Shown piece by piece: positions 12,501 through 22,429 of a stretch of DNA of 64,000 nucleotides (position 1 is its first letter; each line of letters opens with the position of its first letter). The notes under the pieces are model-generated. The model ran no database searches. It saw only the letters and a program-made list of their open reading frames with translations, and was not told the DNA's origin. Origin of the DNA: Mytilisepta virgata (lineage: Eukaryota > Mollusca > Bivalvia > Mytilida > Mytilidae); NCBI GenBank assembly GCA_028015205.1, contig CM051516.1, positions 48,426,230-48,490,229 of the forward strand, in the 5' to 3' direction. The translations under genes were made by a program, and so were the position numbers.

Positions 12501-15500
12501 ACCCTATAACCATATATATTATTACTGCTTATGATAAGACGAAGGATTTGGTACCTAAGGGGGGTCTGAGGGGGCCCCAGGGGCAGTGCCACGCCCCTTC
12601 AAAAACCTCAAAAATTGATATTTTTATACGACCGCAAAATTTTTGCGGTCGTATATTGGTATGATGTTGGCGTCTGCGTCGTCGTCCGAAGACATTTGGT
12701 TTTCGCACTATAAGTTAATAGAAATCTATGAAATTTAAACACAAGGTTTATGACCACAAAAGGAAGGTTGGGATTGATTTTGGGAGTTTTGGTCCCAACA
12801 GTTTAAGAATTCGGGGCCAAAAAAGGGCCCAATAAGCATTTTTCTTGGTTTTCGCACAATAACTCTAGTATAAGTAAATAGAAATCTATGAAATTTTAAC
12901 ACAAGGTTTATGACCACAAAAGGAAGGTTGGGATTGTTTTTGGGAGTTTTGGTCCTAACAGTTTAGGAATTAGGGGCTAAAAAAGGGCCCAAATAAGCAT
13001 TTTTCTTCGTTTTTGCACAATAACTTTAGTATAAGTAAATAAAAATCTATGAAATTTAAACACAAGGTTTATGACCACAAAAGGAAGGTTGGGATTGATT
13101 TTTGGAGTTTTGGTCCCAACAGTTTAGGAATAAGGGGCCAAAAGGGTCCAAAATTAAACTTTGTTTGATTACATCGAAAATTGACCTATTGGGGTTCTTT
13201 GATATGCCGAATCTAACCGTGCATTTAGATTCTTAATTTTTGGTCCCGTTTTCAAATTGGTCTTCATTAAGGTCCAAAGGGTCCAAAATTAAACTTAGTT
13301 TGATTTTAACAAAAATTGAATTCTTTGGGTTCTTTTATATGCTGAATCTAAACATGTACTTAGTTTTTTTATTATGGGCCCAGTTTTCAAGTTGGTCCAA
13401 ATCGGGGTCCAAAATTAAACTTTGTTTGATTTCATCGAAAATTGAACTATTGGGGTTCTTTGATATGCCGAATCTAACCATCATTTAGATTCTTAATTTT
13501 TGGTCCCGTTTTCAAATTGGTCTACATTAAGGTCCAAAGGGTCCAAAATTAAACTTTGTTTGATTTTAACAAAAATTGAATTCTTGGGGTTCTTTGATAT
13601 GCTGAATCTAAACATGTACTTAGTTTTTTTATTATGGGCCCAGTTTTCAAGTTGGTCCAAATCGGGGTCCAAAATTAAAGCTAAAAAAGGGGTAAATTTT
13701 TTTTTTTTGGGGGGGGGGGCAATTCTCCACAGCATATTGTATTGCACAAGAAGCAAAAAATTGTATATAAATTGAAATCATGACCAATTCTAAGTTCTTT
13801 GATTTCAGTTATTCTGTGTCAGAAACCTATTATGTGTCAAATATTTGAAGAAATTTTCAATTGCACAGTATTGTGCAATAGCAAGAAATTGATATGTGTG
13901 CCCTGTTATCAAAACTTTATTATTAACAAATTCCATTGGAAATTTGCCAATATAAAATGTGCTGATGAAGCTTTTTTGTTTATCTCATCTAAACTGCTTT
14001 TAAATTATGTATATTTAAAATTTGCCATCCATGACTATGATGTCATTTTCTATTTTAATATGTTATGGTGTATTTAAATGGGCTGTTATGGTTGCAAAGT
14101 ATAAAGAAATGGGGGGTTGAAAACAAAATTTAGGGGGGGGGAGTAAATGAGAAATTGGGGAGGGGGCAATTTTTTTCATAAATTAAAAAGAAAATTTCAA
14201 ATTTTTTTTAGCAAAAAAAGGGGGGGGGGGGGGTTACAATAAATTTTATTGTTTTTTTTTTTTTTGGGAAGAGGGGGGGTCAATGTGCAACTTCATAGTG
14301 TATTGCACAAAAGCTAAAAAAAGGGGTAAATTATTATTTTTTTTTTGGGGGGGGGGGGGTGGGTCAATTCTCCAAAGCATATTGTATTGCACAAGAAGCA
14401 AAAAATTGAATATAAATTGAAATCATATGACCAATTCTAAGTTCTTTGATTTCAGTTATTCTGTGTCAGAAACCTATTATGTGTCAAATATTTCAAGAAA
14501 TTTTCAAATGTACAGTATTGCGCAATAGCAAGAAATCTTCAATTGCACAGTATTGCGCAATAGCAAGAAATTGATATGTGTGCCCAATTTTAAATTGGTT
14601 TTTTCTGATTTATATATAAAAACAAATAATACTGATATGGTTTGAATAGGTAAATTAAAAATTTTTAAGTGCTTAGACAACATTCATTCTGTGTCAGAAG
14701 CCTATGCTGTGTCAAATATTTATTCACAATCCAAATTCAGTATTGTATCAAGCTTGAATGTTGTGTTCATAATTGCCCCAACTATTCAGGGTTCGACATC
14801 TGCGGTCATATCTAGCTGCGCCCAGCGGAGCATTTTATTTGAATAGGTCAAAAATAGTTTACATTCCTACCCTATAACCATAGATATTATTACTGCTTAT
14901 GATGAGATGAAGGATTTGGTACCTAAGGGGGATCTGAGGGGGGTCATGCCCCACCCCCCTCAAATGACAAAATACTTTATATCTTGAAAACCATTGAGAT
15001 CCCCACCCTATAACCATATATATTATTACTGCTTATGATAAGACGAAGAATTTGGTACCTGAGGGGGGTCTGAGGGGGTCATGCCCCGCCCCCCTCAAAT
15101 GACAAAATACTTTATATCTTGAAAACCGTTGAGATCCCCACCCTATAACCATATATATTATTACTTCTGATGATTAGACGAAGACTTCGGTACTATAGTG
15201 GGGTCTGAGGGGGGTCATGCCCCACCCCATCAAATGACAAAAGACTTTATATCTTCAAAACCATTGAGATCCCCACCCTATAACCATATATATTATTACT
15301 CCTTATGACAAGACGAAGCATATGGTACCATTGGGGGGTCTGATGGGGAACTTCGTTTGGAAGACTTAGTAACAGTTCACTGTTACAATTATTACTTGTT
15401 ACACTTTGGTATGATCTGTTTAGCATACACATAGTGGTGTATTTTTAATATATTTTTTTTCATGATTACTCAGCCTTTAGCCAGATTAGGAGCTACAGTC

Positions 15501-18454
15501 ACTGGAATTGATATGGTTGAAGAGAATATAAATGTAGCCAAAACACACTTATCACAAGATCCAGATATAGGGAAGCATGTCACATATCTACATGCAGCAG
15601 TTGAAGATTTAGTTGAAACACATATTAGAAAATTTGATGCTGTTGTAATGTCAGAGGTGGTGGAGCATGTCTCTGATGTAGATATGTTTATTTCATCTTG
15701 TTGTAGGCTCCTAAAGGTTTGTAAAAATTTCAAATATATTTTTTTATCCAAAGAGTTTGTTATACAATTGTACTGAATTAGATGAAAAATTCTGATTTTG
15801 ATATGTTCAAAGTAATCAGAAATATTGATATTGATAATGCTTAATATATTTAGTTTTCAACAAAATATCTGTACGAATCACATATCTGTGCTACCTTTTT
15901 CTTTTTAAATGACTAAATAAATCTAACTTTTGTTTGTTTGAATTTCAGACTGAGTTGAAGTAAATTTGTGATAATTATGATTATCCAAACCAGATTAAAA
16001 ACTATATACATTGTAAATATAGATTTTACAACAATGACCAGTTGATAATGAAATTTATCAACTTGAAATAATTAAATTTTCATTTAAACCAGTTAAAAAA
16101 TGTGTGTGGACGTAAATTTGACCCTCACATGAAAAAACTTCTAAAAAAGATGGAATTAAAATTTTGCTTGCTCGCTCGTATTTTTGCCATCCAAAATCCA
16201 AAGAACTAACAATCAATTTTGTGTGGCGTGAACACTTTAAAATATTCAACAAGGATAACAAAGTTTTATCAGTTACAGTATGTATTTTGTGAAACAGCTT
16301 ATACAACAATAAAAAACAAGGAATATAAAAGAAAATTGTTGATCCATTAAAATGCATTTAACGACTCAAGCATATAACAGACAAAAGTCGAACAAAACCA
16401 AATTAAAAATAATAACAAGACAAAAGAAGTTGAAAGTTAAAATTTTCACAAGCAGGAAGAAATAAAAAAGATGTTGTCTCTTTGAAACCCAATGCAAGAC
16501 TAAGTTCATACAGAAAAGTAATTGGAACGTATGTTTATGATGGTAAGCAAACAGTAAAATATTATTTAGGAAAATTTTATTTCATGTTCAAGTTCAAAAG
16601 AAAGGTACCCTGTATAAGGTAAATGGACTGCTAAATTTATTGATATGTGTATACTTTGTATGAAACTGAAATTAAGACTTTTTAACATTGATGCCCTTAT
16701 GTTGAAGTTTCCCCATACTTAAAATTATTTTCAACTGAAGGCATTGTCTGTATCACCTTCCATCGTTAACTGTCATTAAAACGTTACCCGAATGTCTGAC
16801 AAGCTGTGACCAGGTAATTAGAAGTGATTACAAACTGGGCAATCAATTCCATTCTATATGGAACATAAGTGTAGCACAAAGCAGTTTCCGAGGCAAAATG
16901 TCTCTCCGATATATACCGTATCACAGTCGGTTTTGTTTGGCTTTTGTCTTTTGTACGCTTCAGCCGTTCTAGCTCTTTTAATAGCTTATCATTTATATTC
17001 CTTGTATTTTATCAGTTATCTCCCTTAACAAAATTACCCATGGGAGATAATTGTATTTGTCTCCCTTTGATCATAAGGGCTTAAAGGATATTTTTTGTGT
17101 TTGTTATCTCCACTGAATTAATATAATTTTGAGTCATTCAAAATGGTTTTTTTTTCAGCCTGGAGGGTCAATGCTTATAACAACTTTAAATAAAACTTAC
17201 CTATCATATGGTCTGGCAGTATTTGGTGCAGAGCAGTTATTCAGGATAGTGCCACCAGGAACTCATGATTGGAACAAATTTGTTCCACCTGAAGATTTAC
17301 AGCTTTATTTAGAAACAAGTATTAATATAAATTTAATATATTTATCCCCATGTTCTGTGATCACTGTCTATTCTGACAGTAGATTTAATTTAATATATTT
17401 ATCCCCACACGTTCGAATATCACTGTATATTCTGACAGTAGATTTAATTTAATATATTTATCCCCACATGTTCGAAGATCACTGTCTATTCTGACAGTAG
17501 ATTTAATTTAATATATATTTATCCCCACACGTTCGAAGATCACTGTCTATTCTGACAGTAGATTTAATTTAATATGTTTATCCCCACATGTTCGAATATC
17601 ACTGTCTATTCTGAAAGTAGATTTGATTTAATATATTTATCCCCACACGTTCGAAGATCACTGTCTATTCTGACAGTAGATTTAATTTAATATATTTATC
17701 CCAACACGTTCGAAGATCACTGTCTATTCTGACAGTAGATTTCTAGTATTAATAGTCATTGATGGTATAAGCAGCAAAAATGATATCATACTTCTAATTA
17801 AAGTGTATGAAATTGTTATGTTTTTAAATAACTAAGCTTTATTTTCAGTGGCATAAGTTTGTCCTTATATATTGAAATCAACTAGGCCAAGCTGACTTAT
17901 AACTTGCAGTTGCCAAAAAAAAATTATTTTAAACACTGTTATAGTTACCCAGTAAATTCATTGCGAGTTCTTTTTAATGGTTTAAATAATTGTTGGATTA
18001 ATAATAAAAAATGGTCATTTTTTTAACCTATAAAGGAATATATATTGTACGAGGTAAAACAATTGTAAAACCAACTACAGCTGAATACAGTTTCACTTGA
18101 AATTTTTTTTTTTTTTATTAAAAAAGATACCAGTAGGTACTAAAAATACATAGGTAAACAATGGTTAAAATGGGATTGTTGTCAATATTTGAATATACTG
18201 CACATACTTTTAAACATAAACTTTACTAAAAACAAACTTATATGTCTGTAAATGTTGTAATTCTCATACTTATTCTTATTTCAGATGGAATGGCAGTACA
18301 TCTCTTACATGGTATGTGTTATAACCCAGTGCTCAATAAATGGTCATGGATTAGCGATGCCAGTGTTAATTATGCTGTACATGCAGTAAAGACTATAGAC
18401 TATCATTCTGACACTTTACACTCAAAAGATGTAATTGAACAAACAGATTACTAA
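2590..18454 (+). CDS. COQ3: COQ3, ubiquinone biosynthesis O-methyltransferase (five-exon gene)
   Basis: Class I SAM-dependent methyltransferase that carries out both O-methylations in coenzyme Q synthesis, acting on the matrix face of the mitochondrial inner membrane. Proposed coding exons are 2590-2711, 5439-5691, 15474-15716, 17159-17318 and 18285-18454. Together they give 948 nt, 315 codons plus TAA, with every junction in phase. Recognisable family landmarks are KLSNQWWDEKGEYYALHSMN, the glycine-rich SAM loop DVGCGGG (about residues 115-121) followed by VTGID, SEVVEHV, PGGSMLITTLNKTYLSYG and the C-terminal MCYNPVLNKW...SVNYAVHAVK. Exons 2-5 are secure. Exon 1 is inferred from phase and presequence-like composition. 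Intron 2 (5692-15473) is inflated by nested mobile DNA. Confidence 0.93.
2773..2889. repeat. Short fold-back (palindromic) element
   Basis: Arms of about 32 bases, tcacggtgcttcaaaatatc at the left and the complement of tcacggtggcttgaaaatat at the right, surround a 40-base spacer. The outermost bases (aataaatcacgg / ccgtgaattatt) keep pairing. It lies in COQ3 intron 1. An open frame that runs through its right arm (2839-3132) has no recognisable protein and is not annotated. Confidence 0.7.
4680..5395 (+). repeat. Degenerate tandem repeat related to the AGCTCACC-family core
   Basis: Four to five imperfect units recur, carrying tagta/gga-ccctatggg, gaaatttactt, gatcttcttgtctgaaacca, gccaaatggaacaaaacttgg and catccaagatggc. 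The same wording (contest between 'gggccaaatggaacaaaactt' type phrases) is the internal core of the elements at 46870-47563 and 29821-31336, but neither terminal hairpin is visible here. I read it as a truncated, ageing copy sitting just upstream of COQ3 exon 2. Confidence 0.6.
5439..5691 (+). CDS. COQ3: COQ3 exon 2, N-terminal catalytic region and SAM loop
   Basis: The acceptor is attttcag|A and the donor is ACAGAG|gtatgt. It encodes FPKFSVQFYTTTQTT, then the KLSNQWWDEKG segment and the DVGCGGGILTE SAM-binding loop, and ends in phase 0 exactly after the loop. The last bases of this exon and the start of the intron are the seed of the downstream minisatellite, so near-copies of the donor follow it every 40-50 bases. 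Confidence 0.93.
5668..6672 (+). repeat. Minisatellite built from the COQ3 exon-2 end and splice donor
   Basis: About 17 imperfect units of 40 bases (some 50, with an extra gacatgttgg) carry tgtggaggaggtata, cttacagag or ctgacagag, then gtatgtaattg. The first unit is the true exon end: the same bases encode CGGGILTE and the donor. Later units therefore repeat both a piece of the SAM-loop codons and a consensus-like GTATGT donor. The array is split by insertions at 6150-6513 and 6673-8046 and resumes at 8047. Confidence 0.92.
6150..6513. mobile_element. Inserted element with a large internal palindrome
   Basis: It interrupts a minisatellite unit between gaggtatgta and gtaattg, so its limits can be read to within a base or two. 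The first 160 bases fold back: ctgcaaacgtatatcgtaaa, agccgcgagacacaatgtga and agcttttt pair with the complementary text up to about 6312. The loop holds gagtgagcgtagcgaacgag. The remaining 200 bases include tgacgtcgc. No open frame of note. A MITE-like non-autonomous element is the simplest reading. Confidence 0.65.
6673..8046 (+). mobile_element. Non-autonomous Helitron, 1374 bp, with exact ends
   Basis: The element starts TCTATAATAC and ends CTAG. Twelve bases before the CTAG end there is a perfect 7-bp hairpin, CCCGTGC-tt-GCACGGG (8019-8034). These are the canonical Helitron signs (5' TC, 3' hairpin, CTRR). Because it landed in the minisatellite, the empty site is known: neighbouring units read gaggta|tgtaattg, and the element sits precisely between that A and T with no target duplication. 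No Rep/helicase gene is present, so it must have been moved in trans. The open frame at 7153-7389 inside it is not recognisable. Confidence 0.88.
8047..8110 (+). repeat. Remainder of the COQ3 donor minisatellite
   Basis: Two further units (tgtaattgtaaaatttggaggaggtagacttacagag and gtatgtaattgtatcttgtgg) continue the array after the Helitron, confirming that the Helitron interrupted a pre-existing repeat. Confidence 0.85.
8111..9403 (+). other. COQ3 intron 2, unassigned AT-rich sequence
   Basis: No exon-like segment was recognised. A stretch around 8410-8640, with phrases such as accagagtgttaggatagataagg, resembles dispersed repetitive DNA, but I could not define its ends. Confidence 0.4.
9459..10315 (+). 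mobile_element. Hairpin-headed element, TATGTCGCC family, full copy
   Basis: Head palindrome TATGTCGCC-ccgacgaaagtc-GGCGACATA (9459-9488), then attgttattg and a (ttct)n run. The core has almost three units of 296 bases, marked by gatagaattgaatgaaactt at 9583, 9879 and, with one change, 10175. The tail has GCGACAT, an attgc...gcaat hairpin and a CTAG end at 10312-10315. Long open frames on both strands here are repeat artefacts. Confidence 0.75.
10316..10748 (+). mobile_element. Two further TATGTCGCC-family copies, truncated and nested
   Basis: A head plus about 25 bases (10317-10371) is followed immediately by another head (TATGTCGCC-ccaacgaaagtc-GGCGACATA, from 10373) and one core unit. Both restart at the same ...ttatta|TGTCGCC point, so one probably inserted in the other's early body. 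The second stops at ccattttgaaaaa near 10748 without a tail, where the older host element resumes. Confidence 0.65.
10890..11830 (+). repeat. Tandem core repeat, about seven units of roughly 90-140 bp
   Basis: Units share caaaaatagtttacattcc or its equivalent, accctataaccatatatatt, attactgcttatgataagac, gaaggatttggtacctaagg, a G-rich ggggtctgaggggg block, and gccacgccccttcaaatacc. The same units recur at 12418-12620 and 14839-15340, on each side of the inserted element at 12625-14838. A central tandem array inside a hairpin-ended element resembles the 'pearl'-type repeats known in bivalves. Confidence 0.75.
11898..12273 (+). mobile_element. Hairpin-headed element, TATGTCTCCC family, short copy
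   Basis: The head TATGTCTCCC...TTGGGAGACATA has a doubled left arm (gtctcccaaacaaagtt twice), followed by attgtttttgtccgg and a (cttctt)n run. The tail has GGGAGACAT, then the stem TTGTGA...TCACAA, then a CTAG end (12270-12273). At about 376 bp it lacks the tandem core of its larger relatives. The lysine-run open frame on the opposite strand is a translation of the cttctt run. Confidence 0.7.
12274..15400 (+). mobile_element. Second TAAGTCTCC-family body and tail, split by a 2.2-kb insertion
   Basis: From 12280 the sequence repeats the body start seen at 10750 (ctttctcgcgccgccaactt), then two core units to 12624. After the insertion at 12625-14838 the core resumes mid-unit (gaataggtcaaaaatagttt) and runs to 15340. 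The tail at 15349-15400 is the same as at 11839-11890: head arm, GTAACAG/CTGTTAC hairpin, tattacttgtta. Its own head is missing or replaced by the 11898 element. Confidence 0.6.
12625..14838 (+). mobile_element. Hairpin-headed element, TATACGACCGC family, copy 1
   Basis: The head is a perfect 31-base palindrome (12625-12655) with arms TATACGACCGC / GCGGTCGTATA. The body has three units of about 150-155 bases (cacaaggtttatgaccacaa, aaggaaggttgggattg), then alternating units with aaaattaaactttgtttgat and gatatgccgaatctaacc, then G-runs. The tail repeats the head arm (tgcggtcatatctagctgcg), with a GCTG-cgcc-CAGC hairpin, and ends near gagcatttta. It sits inside a T-run of a core unit of the host element (gatattttt | ttgaatagg) with no visible target duplication. 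Confidence 0.8.
15474..15716 (+). CDS. COQ3: COQ3 exon 3, central methyltransferase fold
   Basis: Acceptor ttactcag|CCT, donor CTAAAG|gtttgt, 81 codons, phase 0 at both ends. It encodes PLARLGATVTGIDMVEENI, with the acidic residue that usually binds the SAM ribose in VTGID, and the FDAVVMSEVVEHVSDVD segment. It follows exon 2 directly (ILTE|PLARLGA), which matches the uninterrupted order in COQ3 proteins. Confidence 0.95.
15717..17158 (+). other. COQ3 intron 3
   Basis: AT-rich intron with GT..AG ends and a long T-run before the acceptor. Near 17030-17070 there is a short palindromic phrase (tatctcccttaac / atgggagataat). The open frame on the opposite strand at 16058-16357 has no recognisable domain. 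Nothing else is supported. Confidence 0.6.
17159..17318 (+). CDS. COQ3: COQ3 exon 4
   Basis: Acceptor tttttcag|CCT, 53 codons plus one base. It encodes PGGSMLITTLNKTYLSYGLA, FGAEQLFRIVPPGTHDWNKF and PEDLQLYLET. The donor ACAA|gtatta is weak by consensus. It is supported because phase 1 joins exactly to 18285, giving ETNG, as expected for the family. A minisatellite begins within about ten bases of this donor. Confidence 0.92.
17326..17745 (+). repeat. 59-61 bp minisatellite, seven units, next to the COQ3 exon-4 donor
   Basis: Each unit reads roughly tatccccacacgttcgaaga, tcactgtctattctgacagt, agatttaatttaatatattt. Units start near 17344, 17401, 17460, 17521, 17580, 17639 and 17698. Every unit contains a small perfect hairpin, ACTGTC-tatt(ct)-GACAGT. 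An open frame from exon 4 runs into the array but is not needed for the protein. Confidence 0.9.
18285..18454 (+). CDS. COQ3: COQ3 exon 5, C-terminus and stop
   Basis: Acceptor tatttcag|AT completes an Asn codon. It encodes GMAVHLLHGMCYNPVLNKW and SVNYAVHAVKTIDYHSD and ends in TAA. The MCYNP...W...SVNYA...AVK pattern is the characteristic COQ3 C-terminus. Confidence 0.94.
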
Positions 18455-18734
18455 ATTTAATTCTTGCAGTTAATTTGCATCTATACAGTATAAGGATATG
18501 TGTACTGTATTTGTTGAGCTTTTCATTAAATGTATGTGTTACCTAGTCAGGTTAGACCTTAATATGGCCTCATTGGCATGTCAACATTTGACCTGCAACC
18601 ATGCAATCTTGTATTCAGGAAAATCTATATGGCAGTCCTGCATTGTGTCACAATGAACGAGTTCTATGGGCCTGTTTTATTCATTTTAAATGTAAGAGTG
18701 ATAAAGTAGTGAATTTTTGTTTTGTGCTGATTAA

Positions 18735-18740
18735 AATAAA
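18735..18740 (+). promoter_or_regulatory. Candidate COQ3 polyadenylation signal
   Basis: AATAAA, 281 bases after the stop codon, followed by a T-rich stretch. It is the first canonical hexamer downstream. Assignment is by position only. Confidence 0.45.
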
Positions 18741-19161
18741 TTGTTTTCAATACACTGTACATTATTTCAGTAACAGAGCTTTCTCTTAACCCAAATTTTC
18801 AAATTGTTAAATTTTGGTATTCTTTTCTAGTGTTTTTGTTGTTTGATTTCTAAACTTTATAATTTTATTTAAACCCTTTTTGGACTAGTGTAAAACTGGC
18901 AAGAAATTGATTTCAGAATAGGGTCATGAAATATCATATGCTATCCTGAATTTGATCTCCAGAAACCATTGTACTAAATTTCAGTGATATTTTGTATTAT
19001 GTTTTGGTTCTCTTTCTTTTTGGTCTCAGTAGATTATTAACAAGAAATGTCTAGTTTGATGTCTTTTCTCACTAACAGATAACATCTTACTTTTTAAGGC
19101 TTGTAAAGAAAAAAATAAATTGCAACATTGACATTTTATGAATGCAAGTTCTCTGAGACTG

Positions 19162-19521
19162 GACCACATTGGTGGTCTCGTGGTAGCGTGCTCGCCCCGA
19201 GTGCGGAAGGTCGCGGGTTTGATCCCAGGTCGGGACAAACCAAAGACATTAAAATTGGTATTTGCTGCTTCTCCGCCAAGCACGCGGCATCTAGGAGTAA
19301 GAGCAAAGACTGGTCGGCTCTGAGTCAGTATAATATGTCCGAGTGAGGTGATATGTCTTCCTGCGGACAGTTACCTCGTGAGCTAGCACATTAAAAATCC
19401 GACTTAGCGTGTCGGTCTAGTACAAAGCAGGGATCATATTCATTATCATATCAACATGTTCTCGTCCTGATATGCACCTGGTTGCCACTGGACGTTAAAC
19501 AATAATTCATCCATCCATCCA
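19162..19521 (+). mobile_element. tRNA-derived SINE with 12-bp target duplication
   Basis: The head resembles a tRNA: ggtggtctcgtggtagcgtg (A-box region) and ggtttgatccc (B box, 19216-19226). The body has cgtgtcggtctagtac and ctggttgccactggacgtta and ends in attc(atcc)n. Flanking copies of TCTCTGAGACTG (19150-19161 and 19522-19533) are the target-site duplication, so the limits are exact. It is not a functional tRNA gene: no cloverleaf 3' half or acceptor stem is evident. Confidence 0.9.
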
Positions 19522-19755
19522 TCTCTGAGACTGTTTGACAGAAAACTTTCAGACTTCAAAAAATAGTAGCATTTCTTCTTTTCTTCTCATACAACCTTGT
19601 TCAGCCCAAAACTTTTTTGTCCTTTATTATATTCATATTTGGTTTGTAGATGTGGTGTACATGTTGCATATCATCATGACGGGCAAATTTTAGGATTGAG
19701 GGCATAACTCCTCCTACATTTTTAATGCAAGGAACTTCTCACTTTGCAGGGTTTT

Positions 19756-19800
19756 TATACGACCGCAAAATTTTTGCGGTCGTATATTGGTATGACGTTG

Positions 19801-19832
<32 letters not shown>

Positions 19833-22172
19833 CGTTGGAGTCTGTAGACATTTGGTTTTCGCACTGTAACTTTAGTATAAGTTAATAGAAATCTATGAAA
19901 TTTAAACACAAGGTTTATGACCACAAAAGGAAGGTTGGGATTGATTTTGGGAGTTTTGGTCCCAACAGTTTAAGAATCAGGGGCCAAAAAAGGGCCCAAT
20001 AAGCATTTTTCTTGGTTTTCGCACAATAACTCTAGTATAAGTAAATAGAAATCTATGAAATTTTAACACAAGGTTTATGACCACAAAAGGAAGGTTGGGA
20101 TTGTTTTTGGGAGTTTTGGTCCCAACAGTTTAGGAATTAGGGGCTAAAAAAGGCCCAAATAAGCATTTGTCTTGGTTTTTGCACAATAACTTTAGTATAA
20201 GTAAATAGAAATCTATGAAATTTAAACACAAGGTTTATGACCACAAAAGGAAGGTTGGGATTGATTTTTGGAGTTTTGGTCCCAACAGTTTAGGAATTAG
20301 GGGCCAAAAGGGTCCAAAATTAAACTTTGTTTGATTTCATCGAAAATTGAACTATTGGGGTTCTTTGATATGCCGAATCTAACCGTGCATTTAGATTCTT
20401 AATTTTTGGTCCCGTTTTCAAATTGGTCTACATTAAGGTCCAAAGGGTCCAAAATTAAACTTAGTTTGATTTTAACAAAAATTGAATTCTTGGGGTTCTT
20501 TGATATGCTGAATCTAAACATGTACTTAGTTTTTTTTATTATGGGCCCAGTTTTCAAGTTGGTCCAAATCGGGGTCCAAAATTAAACTTTGTTTGATTTC
20601 ATCGAAAATTGAACTATTGGGGTTCTTTGATATGCCGAATCTAACCGTGCATTTAGATTCTTAATTTTTGGTCCCGTTTTCAAATTGGTCTACATTAAGG
20701 TCCAAAGGGTCCAAAATTAAACTTAGTTTGATTTTAACAAAAATTGAATTCTTGGGGTTCTTTGATATGCTGAATCTAAACATGTACTTAGTTTTTTTAT
20801 TATGGGCCCAGTTTTCAAGTTGGTCCAAATCGGGGTCCAAAATTAAAGCTAAAAAAGGGGTAAATTATTTTTTTTGGGGGGTGGGGGCAATTCTCCACAG
20901 CATATTGTATCGCACAAGAATTCAAAAATTGAATATAAATTCAAATCATATGACCAATTCTAAGTTCTTTATTTCAGTTATTCTGTTTTAGAAACCTATT
21001 ATGTGTCAAATATTTCAAGAAATTTTCAATTACACAGTATTGTGCAATAGCAAGAATCAGTATAATTTAAACCAATTTACATTATTTACATTACAATTAA
21101 AGGATAACTTCAGTAACACCCAACAATGACTTCAATCCAAACATATATATTGAATAAACTTACAAATCAGAAATTTTAAAATTATATGATACTAACATAC
21201 ATACTACTGCTAACAATTAAATATGACTTAGAGCAAATATGACAACATGATTATAAAAATATGTACAAAGAGGGATAACTCTTTTTTTTATCTCAAATTT
21301 TGAATATGTGCTGATGAAGCTTTTTTGTTTATCTCATCTAAACTGCTTTTAAATTATGCATATTTAAAATTTGCCATCCATGACTATGATGTCATTTTCT
21401 ATTTTAATACGTTATGGTGTATTTAAATGGGCTGTTATGGTTGCAAAGTATCAAGAGAAATGGGGGGGGGGGGGGGGGGGGGTGAAAACAAAATTTAGGG
21501 GGGGGGAATGAGAAATTGGGGAGGGGGCAATTTTTTTCTCATTTCATAATTCATAAATTAAAAAGGAAATTTCAAATTTTTTTTAGCAAAAAAGGGGGGG
21601 TTACAATAAATTTTATTGTTTTTTGTTGTTTTTTTTTTTGGGAGGGGGAGTCAATGTGCAACTTCATAGTGTATTGCACAAAAGCTAAAAAAGGGGTAAA
21701 TTTTTTTTTTTTTTTTTTGGGGGGGGGGGGGGCAATTCTCCACAGCATATTGTATTGCACAAGAAGCAAAAAATTGAATATAAATTGAAATCATATGACC
21801 AATTCTAAGTTCTTTGGTTTCAGTTATTCTGTGTCAGAAACCTATTATGTGTCAAATATTTGAAGAAATTTTCAATTGCACAGTATTGCGCAATAGCAAG
21901 AAATTGATATGTGTGCCCAATTTTAAATTGGTTATTTCTGATTTATATATAAAAACAAAAAATACTGATATGGTTTGAATAGGTAAATTAAAAATTTTTA
22001 AGTTCTTAGACAACATTCATTCTGTGTCAGAAACCTATGCTGTGTCAAATATTTATTCACAATCCAAATTCAGTATTGTATCAAGCTTGAATGTTGTGTT
22101 CATAATTGCCCCAACTATTCAGGGTTCGACATCTGCGGTCGTATCTAGCTGCGCCCAGCGGAGCATTTTATT
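19756..22172 (+). mobile_element. Hairpin-headed element, TATACGACCGC family, copy 2
   Basis: The same head palindrome (19756-19786), body order and tail (gcggtcgtatctagctgcgc ... gagcatttta) as the copy at 12625-14838. It has a (gtc)n run after the head and an extra pair of the 230-base units. A stretch near 21055-21300 is not found in copy 1 and may be a later insertion or a deletion in copy 1. It sits in a T-run, with no target duplication visible. Open frames over the G- and T-runs are artefacts. Confidence 0.82.
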
Positions 22173-22429
22173 GTACACATATTGAAGAGGAGCATAGTAT
22201 CAGAGATTAAACAATTTAACATTTTGTCAATTTTTATCAGTAGTTGCACTTAGGTAAATACTATTGAGTGTCAGATGTTTAGGGTCTAATGTATATAGGG
22301 TAGAGAGTTTTAAAAAGAATTAGATATGGGGAGGAGGGGGCATCATTTGTCTCTCGGACACAACAACATGAATTTTAAATGTTATTCTGCAACACTTTGA
22401 AAATTGTCCTTAATTGAGGTTAATTGCAC

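Noticed and set aside
13240..13775. Overlapping frames on both strands (about 80-90 codons), repeated at 20668 and 21516
   Set aside because: They follow the repeat units and G/T runs of the TATACGACCGC-family element and vary with run length. Not genes.
19173..19226. Possible tRNA gene (A- and B-box-like sequences)
   Set aside because: Target duplications and a long non-tRNA body show it is the head of a SINE. The same reasoning applies to the heads at 49277 and 59014.
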